Below are positions 25,702-35,032 of a stretch of DNA of 39,524 nucleotides, piece after piece (positions within the stretch are counted from its first letter, which is position 1; each line of letters begins with the position of its first letter). Below the pieces are notes generated by a model. The model ran no database searches. It was not told the DNA's origin and saw nothing but the letters and a program-made list of their open reading frames with translations. This DNA is from an uncultured Ferrovum sp. (GTDB lineage Bacteria; Pseudomonadota; Gammaproteobacteria; Burkholderiales; Ferrovaceae): the NCBI GenBank assembly GCA_903867885.1, contig CAIPTD010000036.1:1-39524 (forward strand). The letters are read 5' to 3'. The position numbers and the translations under genes are program-made.

Positions 25702-28575
25702 ATGGCAGCAACAAATGTGGCGAATTTCGCCGCCGAACTCAAAATTACCCCAGCCCATTTGCTTGAGCAGTTGAAAGCGGCTGGAGTTTCGAAAATTAAA
25801 GAATCGGATGATCTGACTGAGCAAGATAAATCTCAGTTGCTTGAATATTTGCGCCAATCCCATGGTAGTAAAGAAACCAAGACCAAGATCACGCTGACCC
25901 GCAAGCAAACGACCGAGATTAAAAAAGCGGATAGCACGACAGGTAAAGCGCGAACGATTCAGGTTGAAGTTAAAAAGAAGCGCGTGTTTGTTAAACGTGA
26001 TCCTTCTGAATTGGCTGCTGAAGCCGAAGCTGAAGCCGCAGCCGCAGCCGCAGCCGAAGCCCAAACAGCGCTTGCTCATGAAGTTGAAGTGGTTCAAATA
26101 GCGCCGGTTGAGCCTGAAGTAGAACACGTTATCACTGTTACTGAGGTCGTCGCAGCCCCTGAGCCTGTCACTGCACCTCAACCTTTGTCCGTGCCTTCTG
26201 CGGTTGATACTGTGCCGATAGCACCTGTATCGGTTATTGATTCAGAGCAAATGGCGCTGCGTGATCAGGAGCAAAGGCGCCAAGCTGAATTAAGAGCATT
26301 GCAGCAAGCTGAAGTGGAAGCGAAGCAAAGCAAATCCAAGTCACGTAAGGCGGCCACCCATGCCACCCACAACCCTGAAGAAAAAGGTGTGAAGGCTGAA
26401 GTCGCAACAGTGATGCCTGTAGCTGAGCCTGTTACTGAGGCATTAGTAGATGCAGTTCCGGAAGTGGTTCCGAATCCTAACGCCCCCCCTGCTAGAAGAT
26501 TGGTGACTGCAGAGAATATGGGAACGCTGCATCGCCAGCCTAACCCAACCGCAGTTCTTCCTGCCGCAGACGATAAATCTCCTACTCCCCGTCGCACAAC
26601 ATTACCTGCCAAGAAGGGCGCAGGTACTGGAGGCAAGCCTACGAATAGTTGGGGTGCCGGAGATGGGGCGCGTCGTCGCCCTGGAGGGGCAGGCGGTCGT
26701 GGTCGTAATGACATGGGTACAGGAAGCGGTGGATGGCGAGATAAATCTGGCGGTAAATCCAATCGCGTGCGTGAGGAAGATCCTAGTCATGCTTTTTCAG
26801 CCCCTACAGAGCCTATCGTTTACGAAGTTCTCGTTCCTGAAACGATTACGGTTGGTGAATTAGCACAAAAAATGGCGGTCAAAGCAGCCGAAGTCATCAA
26901 ATCGATGATGAAGATGGGCAGCATGGTCACCATCAATCAGGTCTTGGATCAAGAGACCGCGATGATTGTGGTAGAAGAATTGGGCCACGTGGCCAAGCCG
27001 GCCAAACTAGACGATCCCGAAGCCCATCTGGAAGGTTTGGGGGAAGAGGAGATTGATCACGAATTGCTCGCACGTGCACCTGTTGTCACAGTAATGGGAC
27101 ACGTTGACCACGGTAAAACCTCGCTGTTGGATTACATTCGTCGCAGTCGTGTAGCGAGCGGTGAAGCAGGGGGAATTACCCAGCACATCGGCGCTTATCA
27201 CGTTGAAACTGATCGTGGCATGGTGACCTTTTTAGATACGCCGGGACATGAAGCCTTTACCGCGATGCGAGCCCGTGGAGCAAAAGTAACGGATATCGTG
27301 ATCTTGGTGGTGGCTGCCGATGATGGTGTGATGCCTCAAACCATTGAGGCGATTCACCATGCCAAGGCGGCGGGTGTACCTGTAGTGGTGGCAATCAACA
27401 AAATTGACAAACCCGAAGCAAATGCCGATCGGATTAAAGGCGAATTGGTCACACAAGGCGTGCTGCCTGAAGAATATGGTGGCGATGCCATGTTTGTTGC
27501 CGTATCCGCCAAGACGGGTAAGGGTATTGATGAATTGCTGGAAGCCGTGTTGCTTCAAGCTGAAGTATTGGAATTGCGTGCCGCCCGTCATTCTCCTGCA
27601 AAAGGGATTGTCATTGAGGCTCGATTAGATAAAGGTCGGGGCCCGGTTGCCACAATACTGGTTCAGAGTGGTACTTTGAAACGTGGCGATATGGTCTTGG
27701 CCGGCGCGGCATTTGGGCGCGTGCGTGCGATGTTGGATGAGGCGGGTCGGCCGATTCCTGAGGCAGGCCCCTCTATTCCAGTTGAAATTCAAGGTTTATC
27801 CGACGTTCCTGCAGCAGGTGAAGATGTGATTGTGCTCAATGATGAGCGCAAGGCACGTGAAATTGCACTGTTCCGTCAGGGTAAGTTCCGCGATGTGAAG
27901 CTGGCTAAAGCCCATGCTTCCAAGCTTGAAAATATCTTTGATCAGATGGGCGAGGGCGAGGTAAAGAATCTCTCGTTGATCATCAAATCAGATGTTCAAG
28001 GTTCATTCGAAGCTTTGAAAACCGCTCTAGAAAAACTATCTACAGAAGAAGTGCGCGTGAATATTTTGCACTCAGCCGTGGGAGGAATTACGGAGTCTGA
28101 CGTTAACCTGGCTGTGGCTTCTAAGGCTGTGATCATGGGCTTTAATACGCGTGCAGAAAGTGCTGCGCGTAAATTGATCGATAACACCGGTGTAGATGTT
28201 CGCTACTACGATGTGATCTACAATGCCGTGGATGATGTGAAGGCTGCATTGTCTGGTATGTTGACCCCTGATAAGAAAGAAAGCATCTTGGGAATGGTTG
28301 AGATTCGCGAGATTTTCCGAATCTCTCGTGTAGGTACGGTAGCCGGATGTTATGTCACAGAAGGCTTGGTGAAACGCAATTCTCAAATCCGTTTGATTCG
28401 CGATAACGTCGTTGTGATGACAGGCGAACTCGATTCATTGAAACGATTCAAGGATGATGTAAAAGAAGTGAAGTCTGGCTTTGAATGTGGCTTGTCCTTA
28501 CGCAATTACAATGATTTGATGCTGGGTGACAAGTTAGAAGCCTTTGAGATCGTTGAAGTGGCGCGGTCGCTTTAA
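25702..28575 (+). CDS. infB: Translation initiation factor IF-2
   Basis: This is a 957-residue GTPase that brings fMet-tRNA to the 30S subunit. The N-terminal IF2_N domain (about 1-50) precedes a long low-complexity linker rich in Ala, Glu, Val and Pro, with a Gly/Arg-rich patch (about 310-350), and a second IF2_N (about 375-430). The G domain has GHVDHGKTS (about 467), DTPGHEAF (about 513) and NKID (about 566), followed by domains II, III and the fMet-binding IV to the C-terminus. The start is ATG 25702 with AAAGGA upstream. Shorter isoforms from internal starts are known in E. coli and could occur here. Confidence 0.97.
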   Translation: MAATNVANFAAELKITPAHLLEQLKAAGVSKIKESDDLTEQDKSQLLEYLRQSHGSKETKTKITLTRKQTTEIKKADSTTGKARTIQVEVKKKRVFVKRDPSELAAEAEAEAAAAAAAEAQTALAHEVEVVQIAPVEPEVEHVITVTEVVAAPEPVTAPQPLSVPSAVDTVPIAPVSVIDSEQMALRDQEQRRQAELRALQQAEVEAKQSKSKSRKAATHATHNPEEKGVKAEVATVMPVAEPVTEALVDAVPEVVPNPNAPPARRLVTAENMGTLHRQPNPTAVLPAADDKSPTPRRTTLPAKKGAGTGGKPTNSWGAGDGARRRPGGAGGRGRNDMGTGSGGWRDKSGGKSNRVREEDPSHAFSAPTEPIVYEVLVPETITVGELAQKMAVKAAEVIKSMMKMGSMVTINQVLDQETAMIVVEELGHVAKPAKLDDPEAHLEGLGEEEIDHELLARAPVVTVMGHVDHGKTSLLDYIRRSRVASGEAGGITQHIGAYHVETDRGMVTFLDTPGHEAFTAMRARGAKVTDIVILVVAADDGVMPQTIEAIHHAKAAGVPVVVAINKIDKPEANADRIKGELVTQGVLPEEYGGDAMFVAVSAKTGKGIDELLEAVLLQAEVLELRAARHSPAKGIVIEARLDKGRGPVATILVQSGTLKRGDMVLAGAAFGRVRAMLDEAGRPIPEAGPSIPVEIQGLSDVPAAGEDVIVLNDERKAREIALFRQGKFRDVKLAKAHASKLENIFDQMGEGEVKNLSLIIKSDVQGSFEALKTALEKLSTEEVRVNILHSAVGGITESDVNLAVASKAVIMGFNTRAESAARKLIDNTGVDVRYYDVIYNAVDDVKAALSGMLTPDKKESILGMVEIREIFRISRVGTVAGCYVTEGLVKRNSQIRLIRDNVVVMTGELDSLKRFKDDVKEVKSGFECGLSLRNYNDLMLGDKLEAFEIVEVARSL

Positions 28576-28602
28576 GGCGGTCGCTTCTTTGGTCTGTATA
28601 GC

Positions 28603-29043
28603 GTGAGCACCCACGATACCCGCCAAAAACGGATCGCCGATCAAATCCAAAAGGATTTGTCGGCGTTGATTCGCTTACGCTTAAAAGATCCTCGGGTAGG
28701 AATGCTTACTGTGACTTGGGTGGAAGTCGCGGCGGACTATGCCCATGCCAAAATATTTGTTTCTTCTTTATTAGGCGAGCAATCGCTCAGTCAATCGCTT
28801 GAAGGTTTACGAGAAGCGGCAGGCTTTTTGCGCCGCGAGTTGGGTAAGGGACTGAAGCTTAGAACCGTTCCACAATTGCACTTTGCAGCTGATGAATCCA
28901 TAGAGCGTGGGGTGCGAATGGGTGCTTTGATTGATGGTGCGATTGCAGCTGACGCTGAGCTGATCAAGTCTTCTGCCGGAGAGGAGATCCCTAGTACCGC
29001 GGAGACTTTTGATATTCGCGCCATACCAGGAGTACGCTCCTGA
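28603..29043 (+). CDS. rbfA: 30S ribosome-binding factor RbfA
   Basis: This is a 146-residue KH-fold protein required for late 16S rRNA processing and cold adaptation. It starts with GTG 28603 (no strong ribosome site) and STHDTRQKRIADQIQKDLS; it has KDPRVGMLTVTWVEVAADYAHAKIFVS split across residues about 26-52 and LRTVPQLHFAADESIERGVRM (about 85-105). The C-terminal 30 residues are a loose tail. Its TGA overlaps the probable CTG start of truB. Confidence 0.94.
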   Translation: MSTHDTRQKRIADQIQKDLSALIRLRLKDPRVGMLTVTWVEVAADYAHAKIFVSSLLGEQSLSQSLEGLREAAGFLRRELGKGLKLRTVPQLHFAADESIERGVRMGALIDGAIAADAELIKSSAGEEIPSTAETFDIRAIPGVRS

Positions 29044-29981
29044 GCGATACCGCACAGCGCTCCCGAGCGCCGCTGCGTCCCGTACACGGGGTATTGCTGC
29101 TAGATAAACCAAGAGGGCTTTCTTCTAACGTAGCTTTGCAAAAAGCACGTCATTTGTTTCGCGCAGAAAAGGCAGGCCACACCGGAACGCTAGACCCAGA
29201 GGCAACGGGATTGCTCCCTCTCTGTTTTGGAGAGGCCACAAAGTTTTCCTCTTATTTGCTTGATGCTCCGAAGGGATATGAAGCCACTTTATGTTTAGGT
29301 GAGACGAGTGATACGGGTGATGCTGAGGGTCAGCTTACTCCGGGTCATGGCCCTATTCCTTCAAGTTGCGCGGTGATCGAGGAAACTTTGCGTTCTCTGC
29401 TTGGTCAGCAGGAGCAAATTCCACCCATGCACTCTGCACTCAAGCATGAAGGTAAGCCTTTATACGACTATGCGCGGGCTGGAATTGAAATCGCGCGTCC
29501 TGCCAGACAAATATGTATTTTTAAATTGGAATTGCTTGGACTTGAAGGCCGATTTTTACGTGTTCAAGCGGACTGTAGTAAGGGGACTTACATACGGGTG
29601 CTTGCAGAAGAAATTGGTCGGCGCCTGGGATGCGGGGCATGGCTGTCTTCTTTGCGAAGAAATCGAACGGGGGGATTTGTTCTTGAGGATGCACTCACGC
29701 TTGAAGCGATTGCTGCATTGGATGATTCTCAACGTGCTTTGCTTTTGATGTCACCTGAAACATTGGTGCATGAGGTCCCGCGACTTGATATCGGAATCAA
29801 TGAGGCGCAGGCCTTAAGGCATGGTCAGAGCCCAGTATTGCTTGCCCCTATCCCTTCCATGCTTATTGATCAAACGGTTCGGGTGTATTGGCCGGATGGT
29901 TTGTTTCTTGGGTTGGCAAAGCCGCAAGCCAACGGACAGCTTGTTGCGGTGCGTCTCATGTCAGAATCACCCCATATTTAA
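29040..29981 (+). CDS. truB: tRNA pseudouridine(55) synthase TruB, probable CTG start
   Basis: TruB makes pseudouridine 55 in the tRNA T-arm. Upstream of GVLLLDKPRGLSSNVALQK, the normal N-terminal motif, the frame is open back to a TGA at 29010-29012 and holds no ATG or GTG. CTG at 29040 overlaps the rbfA stop as CTGA and has AGGAG seven bases upstream, giving 313 residues starting M(L)SDTAQRSRAPLRPVHG. A TTG at 29094 would cut the first strand of the domain. The catalytic aspartate is in AGHTGTLDPEATG. The C-terminal PUA-like region is present (about 240-313). Confidence 0.93.
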   Translation: MSDTAQRSRAPLRPVHGVLLLDKPRGLSSNVALQKARHLFRAEKAGHTGTLDPEATGLLPLCFGEATKFSSYLLDAPKGYEATLCLGETSDTGDAEGQLTPGHGPIPSSCAVIEETLRSLLGQQEQIPPMHSALKHEGKPLYDYARAGIEIARPARQICIFKLELLGLEGRFLRVQADCSKGTYIRVLAEEIGRRLGCGAWLSSLRRNRTGGFVLEDALTLEAIAALDDSQRALLLMSPETLVHEVPRLDIGINEAQALRHGQSPVLLAPIPSMLIDQTVRVYWPDGLFLGLAKPQANGQLVAVRLMSESPHI

Positions 29982-29994
29982 TTCGCCCCAAACA

Positions 29995-31239
29995 ATGAAT
30001 CCTCCCCCTCTCAAAATAGACGATGTTGTGGCACCTACGCGTGAGAAGGCCCTCGCTCTTTTTGAACAAGGCCAGATTTCATCTGCGTTGGATATGCTGC
30101 GCGTCTTGGCGAACTTTGGAAGTAAGGAGGCGCAATTCAGTGCGGAATGCTGGAACGATATTGGAAATATCTGCGCACATGCGCATCAGTTTGGGGAAGC
30201 CGTTAGTGCCTTTCGTCGCGCTGTTCGCCTTGCTCCGGGCTTGGCCATGCATTGGAATAATCTTGGTGGAATGTTAAGACAGGTTGGGGAAAACCAATCT
30301 GCTGAATTTGCTTTTCGCCAAGCGATTGTTCGTCAAAATCAGTTTTTTGCGGCTCATCAAAATCTTGCTGAACTGTTGGATCTTCGCGGCGAAGGGCTTG
30401 AAGCAGCGCGTCATCATTGCATTGCCTATGTGGAGGGCCCGCGAGAGGGTAAGAGTTTTGAAATGCTGGGGGTGGCCTACTATCATCTTGGACAGAAAGA
30501 TCGTGCAGCAGATGTGTATCGGCAGTGGTTAGAAGTTGAGCCAGAAAACCCTATTGCACAACATCGTCTTGCTTCTTGTCTGAGTGAAGGGGTGCCGGAA
30601 CGTATGCCAGACGACTGTGTGGAGGCGATGTTTGATGCGTTTGCTCCCAGTTTTGATGCCCATTTAGCCGGGCTGAATTACCAAGGACCGCAACTACTCA
30701 CCCAAGCATTGAGTTCAGCATTGAATGGAAGAGATCAATTAACGATTCTTGACGCAGGGTGTGGAACAGGTTTGTGTGGGCCCTTGCTCAAGACTTTGGC
30801 TGCTGAGTTGGTTGGTGTGGATATCTCATCGGTCATTATGGAAAAAGCCCGTGCACGCCATTGTTACGACCAACTTATTAAATCAGAGCTGACGCATTTT
30901 TTGGAAGTTGCGCATGATGCTTTTGATGTCATTTTTGCTTGCGATACGTTTAATTATTTTGGCGCCTTATTCCCCGTCTTTAAGGCAACCGCTCAAGCGC
31001 TGAAGCCTGAGGGTTTGATTGCATTCACAGTTGAAGATGATGCGGGTGTTGCCTCAGCCGAAGGCTGGCATTTAGCGATGCACGGCCGATATGTCCATGA
31101 CGACAAAGCAATTCGTAATTGGTTAGAACAAGCTGGTTTTAGTGTTCAAAATACCCACGTTGTGCCATTAAGGCAGGAGCTAGGTAAGACCGTTCACGCT
31201 CGTATTTATGTGGCAAAACGGTGTGTCAAGGTAGCGTAG
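29995..31239 (+). CDS. TPR-repeat SAM-dependent methyltransferase (COG4976-like)
   Basis: From ATG 29995 the protein has 414 residues. The N-terminal half (about 10-205) has TPR-like helix pairs, for example WNDIGNICAHAHQFGEAVSA and the A/L-rich repeats that follow. A class I methyltransferase domain comes next, with motif I ILDAGCGTGLCGPLL (about 247-261), the acidic VGVDIS (about 272-277) and FDVIFACDTFNYFG (about 308-321). The combination matches predicted TPR-containing methyltransferases; substrates are not known to me. It starts 13 bases after truB and 9 bases before the Atm1-like exporter, so it is probably co-transcribed. A longer frame reaching 29821 overlaps truB and was rejected. 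Confidence 0.8.
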   Translation: MNPPPLKIDDVVAPTREKALALFEQGQISSALDMLRVLANFGSKEAQFSAECWNDIGNICAHAHQFGEAVSAFRRAVRLAPGLAMHWNNLGGMLRQVGENQSAEFAFRQAIVRQNQFFAAHQNLAELLDLRGEGLEAARHHCIAYVEGPREGKSFEMLGVAYYHLGQKDRAADVYRQWLEVEPENPIAQHRLASCLSEGVPERMPDDCVEAMFDAFAPSFDAHLAGLNYQGPQLLTQALSSALNGRDQLTILDAGCGTGLCGPLLKTLAAELVGVDISSVIMEKARARHCYDQLIKSELTHFLEVAHDAFDVIFACDTFNYFGALFPVFKATAQALKPEGLIAFTVEDDAGVASAEGWHLAMHGRYVHDDKAIRNWLEQAGFSVQNTHVVPLRQELGKTVHARIYVAKRCVKVA

Positions 31240-31248
31240 AATAGCGGC

Positions 31249-33081
31249 ATGCGACATTATTCCTCCTCTGGTTCAGATACCCCAAGCAAGCAATCTCATT
31301 CGAATAGAAATGAGTGGGGTGCATTGCGAGCACTCGTCCCTTATCTATCCAGGTATCGATTTCGTATTGCTGCTGCTGCTGCATGTCTTGTTCTTGCTAA
31401 AGTCGCAAACGTAGGGGTTCCACTTGTTTTAAAAACCATCATTGATGGATTAAGCACCCCACAACAAATGGCAGTAGCGGTTCCTCTTTCTTTGCTGGTG
31501 AGTTACGGCTTTCTGCGTTTTTCCAGCACACTATTTACCGAATTACGTGATGGAATTTTTGCACGCGTGAGCCAGCGGGCTATTCGCGAAGCAGCATTAT
31601 CTGTATTTCAGCATTTGCATCGTCTGTCTCTTCGCTTTCACCTTGAACGACAAACCGGTGGCATGTCTCGGGATATCGAGCGCGGAACACGTGGAATAGA
31701 AACTTTATTGCGCTTTGCTATTTTTAGCATCTTCCCTACTTTGGTTGAGATGACTTTAGTCGGTGTGATTTTGACTGTGCGCTATGACGTGTGGTTTGGT
31801 TTGATTACCTTGGTGACATTAATTTTGTACATTTCGCTGACGGTGGCGATTACAGAATGGCGTACCCAGTTTCGTCGGCGAATGAATGAAATGGATTCAA
31901 AAGCCAACACCCGCGCTATTGATAGCTTGCTGAACTACGAGACGGTTAAATACTTTGGTAATGAGGAATGGGAAAGCCGCCGTTATGACGAGAATCTGCG
32001 CCGTTGGGAGGAGGCTTCAGTCAGGAGTCAAACTTCATTGGCTGCACTGAATACAACACAAAGTCTCATTATTGCTATTGGCTCAACGGCCCTTATGCTG
32101 CGCGCCACATCGGGAGTTCTAGAAGGAAGATTAACGATTGGTGATTTGGTGCTGATCAATGCACTCCTTCTCCAGTTATATGTTCCCCTGAATTTTCTGG
32201 GTGTTATTTATCGGGAAATGAAACAAGCTTTGTCTGATATGGATCGCATGTTTCGTTTACTGGCAGTGAACGAAGAAGTGGCAGATGCACCTGATGCTTT
32301 GCCATTACAAGAAGGGCCGGGTCATATTCAATTTGAAGGGGTGGATTTTAGTTATGACGCGCGGCGCAGCATTTTGCACAAGGTGTCTTTTGAGGTTTTA
32401 CCCGGCCGCAAAGTTGCGGTAGTCGGATCAAGTGGCGCGGGTAAATCCACGCTCTCGCGCTTGCTATTTCGCTTTTATGATGTCAATTCGGGTCGTATTT
32501 TGATTGATGGTCAGGATATTCGTCGCGTTCAACAAAAGAGCGTTAGGGCGGCAATAGGGATCGTGCCGCAAGATACGGTGCTGTTCAACGATACGATTGC
32601 TTACAACATTGCTTATGGTTGTCCTGGGGCAGACCATGAATCCATTGAGGGGGCTGCAAAAGCAGCGCATATTCATGGCTTCATTGAAAAGCTGCCAGAT
32701 GGTTATGAAACGATGGTTGGGGAGCGGGGGCTGAAACTGTCTGGTGGCGAAAAGCAGCGTGTAGCGATTGCCAGAACAATTCTTAAAAACCCCCGTGTCT
32801 TGATTTTTGATGAGGCCACTTCAGCGCTGGATAGCCATTCTGAGAAAGCGATTCAACAAGAGTTAGATCGGATTTCTCAGGCCCACACCACTTTAGTCAT
32901 TGCGCATCGATTGTCTACTATTGTGAGTGCGGATGAGATTTTGGTACTGGATCAAGGAAGTGTGATTGAACGGGGAAGTCATGCTGAGCTTCTTGCCTTG
33001 AATGGCCGTTATGCCCGTATGTGGGCGCTTCAGCAGCAAGGTGAAGAAACGCAAGCTGATGTCCCCTTTAGTCTTGCATAG
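31249..33081 (+). CDS. atm1-like: Atm1-type ABC exporter (permease-ATPase half transporter)
   Basis: The 610-residue protein has a short polar N-terminus and six transmembrane helices (about 30-330), with a NTRAIDSLLNYETVKYFGN coupling region typical of Atm1/HMT1 half-transporters. The nucleotide-binding domain has Walker A GSSGAGKST (about 395), Q-loop GIVPQDTVLF, signature LSGGEKQRVAIARTI (about 500), Walker B VLIFDEATSALD and H-loop IAHRLST. Relatives export glutathione persulfide or glutathione-metal complexes across the inner membrane. The start is ATG 31249, 9 bases after the methyltransferase stop. MsbA-type lipid export is less likely given the NYETVKYFGN motif. Confidence 0.87.
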   Translation: MRHYSSSGSDTPSKQSHSNRNEWGALRALVPYLSRYRFRIAAAAACLVLAKVANVGVPLVLKTIIDGLSTPQQMAVAVPLSLLVSYGFLRFSSTLFTELRDGIFARVSQRAIREAALSVFQHLHRLSLRFHLERQTGGMSRDIERGTRGIETLLRFAIFSIFPTLVEMTLVGVILTVRYDVWFGLITLVTLILYISLTVAITEWRTQFRRRMNEMDSKANTRAIDSLLNYETVKYFGNEEWESRRYDENLRRWEEASVRSQTSLAALNTTQSLIIAIGSTALMLRATSGVLEGRLTIGDLVLINALLLQLYVPLNFLGVIYREMKQALSDMDRMFRLLAVNEEVADAPDALPLQEGPGHIQFEGVDFSYDARRSILHKVSFEVLPGRKVAVVGSSGAGKSTLSRLLFRFYDVNSGRILIDGQDIRRVQQKSVRAAIGIVPQDTVLFNDTIAYNIAYGCPGADHESIEGAAKAAHIHGFIEKLPDGYETMVGERGLKLSGGEKQRVAIARTILKNPRVLIFDEATSALDSHSEKAIQQELDRISQAHTTLVIAHRLSTIVSADEILVLDQGSVIERGSHAELLALNGRYARMWALQQQGEETQADVPFSLA

Positions 33082-33170
33082 CAATTTACGAAAAACCACT
33101 TTGTATGACAAGGATTTACTGATATTGTTGAGCCCATCCCTAGCTCAAGAATTGTGGTATTACTCATAAG

Positions 33171-34250
33171 ATGCGATACGTTTACTTCATGCGTCATTTG
33201 CGCCGGCTAGTCCTGATCTGTTTTATTGGGGTGCCACTTTCTCCGGCATTTGCCATGCATCACACTGAATCGCTTACGGCAACTCAGGCGAATGTTCGAA
33301 CTGTGAATGTAAAAACAGGCGCAGTTTCGCCTCGCCAAAAACCGCATGCAGTATTGGCGCGTCATCGTCGCGTGTTTTCACCCAAGGCCTCTCCAAGAGC
33401 ACTTGCTCCTGAGCCACGTGATACGCGCAATGATTTGCCAGATGGCTTATCGCTGCTCTCCAATGCGGCGTATATTTATGATGAGACCAATCAGAAGGTG
33501 CTGGCTGACCGGAATCCGGATCAGGTTCAGCCCATCGCATCCATCACCAAACTTATGACGGCAGTCGTGGTGCTGCAACAGGGCTTGCCCTTGGATGAGT
33601 TGATTGAAATTGATGAAGCAGATGTAGATAAGTTGCGCCATACGCATTCCTTGCTCAAGGTGGGTACTCGCTATACACGAAGAGATTTGTTGCTGATGGC
33701 TCTAATGGCATCAGAGAACCGGGCTGCAGCTGCGTTGGGCAGGAGTGTTCCTGAAGGTCGCGAGGCTTTCATTGCACGCATGAATGCTGTTGCGGCGCAA
33801 TTAGGAATGAATCACACGCATTTTGAAGATACCAGTGGTTTGAATGGCCAAAATCAATCTTCTGCAAGAGACTTGGCTTTACTTGTTCATTTTTCCGCAG
33901 GTTACCCCGTCATACAAGAGTTCACAACGACACCCCAAGCCGTCATTGCGCCTGCGATAGGTGGGCGCCCCTATGTATTTAGAAACACCAATATGATCGT
34001 GCGACAGGGTCAATGGGATGTGGTGGTATCCAAGACTGGTTTCATCAATGAATCTGGTCAATGTTTGGTCATGCAGGCAAGGATTGATGGCCGTTTAACG
34101 ACTATGGTGCTGCTGGATTCTCATGGCCGTTTTTCTCGTATCAATGACGCCCAGCGTGTACGAAAATGGCTAGAGTATCGCGCTGTGCAGGAAGCTAAAT
34201 TAGGTCAGCGAGACGTGAGTCCTAAACTGAACTCTCAAGCTCGTAGCTGA
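33171..34250 (+). CDS. pbpG: Penicillin-binding protein 7-type D-Ala-D-Ala endopeptidase
   Basis: This is a 359-residue exported serine peptidase of the S11 family. A signal peptide (RHLRRLVLICFIGVPLSPAFA, about 8-28) precedes a basic linker of about 70 residues. The catalytic motifs are SITK (S124-K127), SEN (about 180-182) and KTG (about 288-290). PBP7/PbpG hydrolyses peptidoglycan cross-links in the periplasm. Two starts are possible: ATG 33171 and ATG 33189, the second giving a standard signal peptide. No C-terminal membrane anchor or PBP5 C domain is seen, which separates it from DacA/DacC. A 6-bp stem TTGAGC/GCTCAA (33128-33148) lies upstream. Confidence 0.9.
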   Translation: MRYVYFMRHLRRLVLICFIGVPLSPAFAMHHTESLTATQANVRTVNVKTGAVSPRQKPHAVLARHRRVFSPKASPRALAPEPRDTRNDLPDGLSLLSNAAYIYDETNQKVLADRNPDQVQPIASITKLMTAVVVLQQGLPLDELIEIDEADVDKLRHTHSLLKVGTRYTRRDLLLMALMASENRAAAALGRSVPEGREAFIARMNAVAAQLGMNHTHFEDTSGLNGQNQSSARDLALLVHFSAGYPVIQEFTTTPQAVIAPAIGGRPYVFRNTNMIVRQGQWDVVVSKTGFINESGQCLVMQARIDGRLTTMVLLDSHGRFSRINDAQRVRKWLEYRAVQEAKLGQRDVSPKLNSQARS

Positions 34251-34285
34251 TCACTCTTTTAGTTTCTTTCTGACTGGTAAAAATA

Positions 34286-35032
34286 ATGCGTATTGGCTTA
34301 TTCGTCACCTGCTTGGTAGATGCGATGCGCCCCAGTATTGGTTTTGCCTCGGTTTCTTTGCTTGAGGCGGCAGGCTGCGAAGTCACCATCCCCGATACCC
34401 AGACCTGTTGTGGTCAACCTGGATTTAATTCTGGTGATCGGCCTTCGGGCATTCAATTAGGCTTGGCTTTCTTGCGAGACTTTGAAGGCTTTGACGCCAT
34501 CGTTGCGCCTAGTGGATCGTGTATTGGAATGATTCACGATTACCCCACACTTTTTAAAGATGATTTGGCCTTGCAGGCGCGATTGAATGTGCTGACTGCA
34601 AAATGTTATGAGCTCACTGATTTCTTGGTGAATCATGCGCCCAAGCCGCTAAGTCCAGGGCGGTTGAGTATGACGGTGAGCTATCACGATAGCTGTACTG
34701 GTCTGCGTCAGCTAGAGATCAAATCGCAACCACGTTTTTTGTTGCAGCAGACTCAGGGAGTGGAACTGCGCGAAATGAAGGATGCTGAAATTTGCTGTGG
34801 CTTTGGTGGTAGCTTTTCAATCAAGCTAGGTGATATCGCGACGCAAATGGCCGATAAGAAGTGCGCCCATGCGCTTGAAACCGGTTGTGATGCCATTGTG
34901 GGCGGAGATTTGGGTTGCCTGTTGAACATCGAAGGGCGCTTGCGTCGCCGGGGTGATCCGCATACTCAAGTGAAGCATGTGGCTGAGCTTTTAGCAGAGT
35001 CTCTTGTGAACCCGCAGCTTGAAAAATCATGA
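34286..35032 (+). CDS. lutA: Lactate utilization protein LutA (YkgE), Fe-S subunit
   Basis: The 248-residue protein carries two cysteine-rich CCG domains: CCGQPGFNSGD (about 41-51) and CCGFGGSFSIK (about 171-181), with further cysteines upstream of each. LutA-LutB-LutC together oxidise L-lactate to pyruvate. Its stop overlaps the lutB start as ATGA (35029-35032). Confidence 0.94.
   Translation: MRIGLFVTCLVDAMRPSIGFASVSLLEAAGCEVTIPDTQTCCGQPGFNSGDRPSGIQLGLAFLRDFEGFDAIVAPSGSCIGMIHDYPTLFKDDLALQARLNVLTAKCYELTDFLVNHAPKPLSPGRLSMTVSYHDSCTGLRQLEIKSQPRFLLQQTQGVELREMKDAEICCGFGGSFSIKLGDIATQMADKKCAHALETGCDAIVGGDLGCLLNIEGRLRRRGDPHTQVKHVAELLAESLVNPQLEKS

Noticed and set aside
26020-26080. GCCGCAGCC-type short repeats in infB
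   Set aside because: They encode the Ala/Glu linker common in IF-2 and are not an independent repeat element.
26265-26762. Minus-strand Pro-rich 165-residue frame inside infB
   Set aside because: It is antisense to the IF-2 low-complexity linker; the composition comes from infB codons.
29821-29994. N-terminal extension of the TPR-methyltransferase overlapping truB
   Set aside because: The 58 extra residues overlap the truB PUA region out of frame and do not resemble TPR; ATG 29995 is sufficient.
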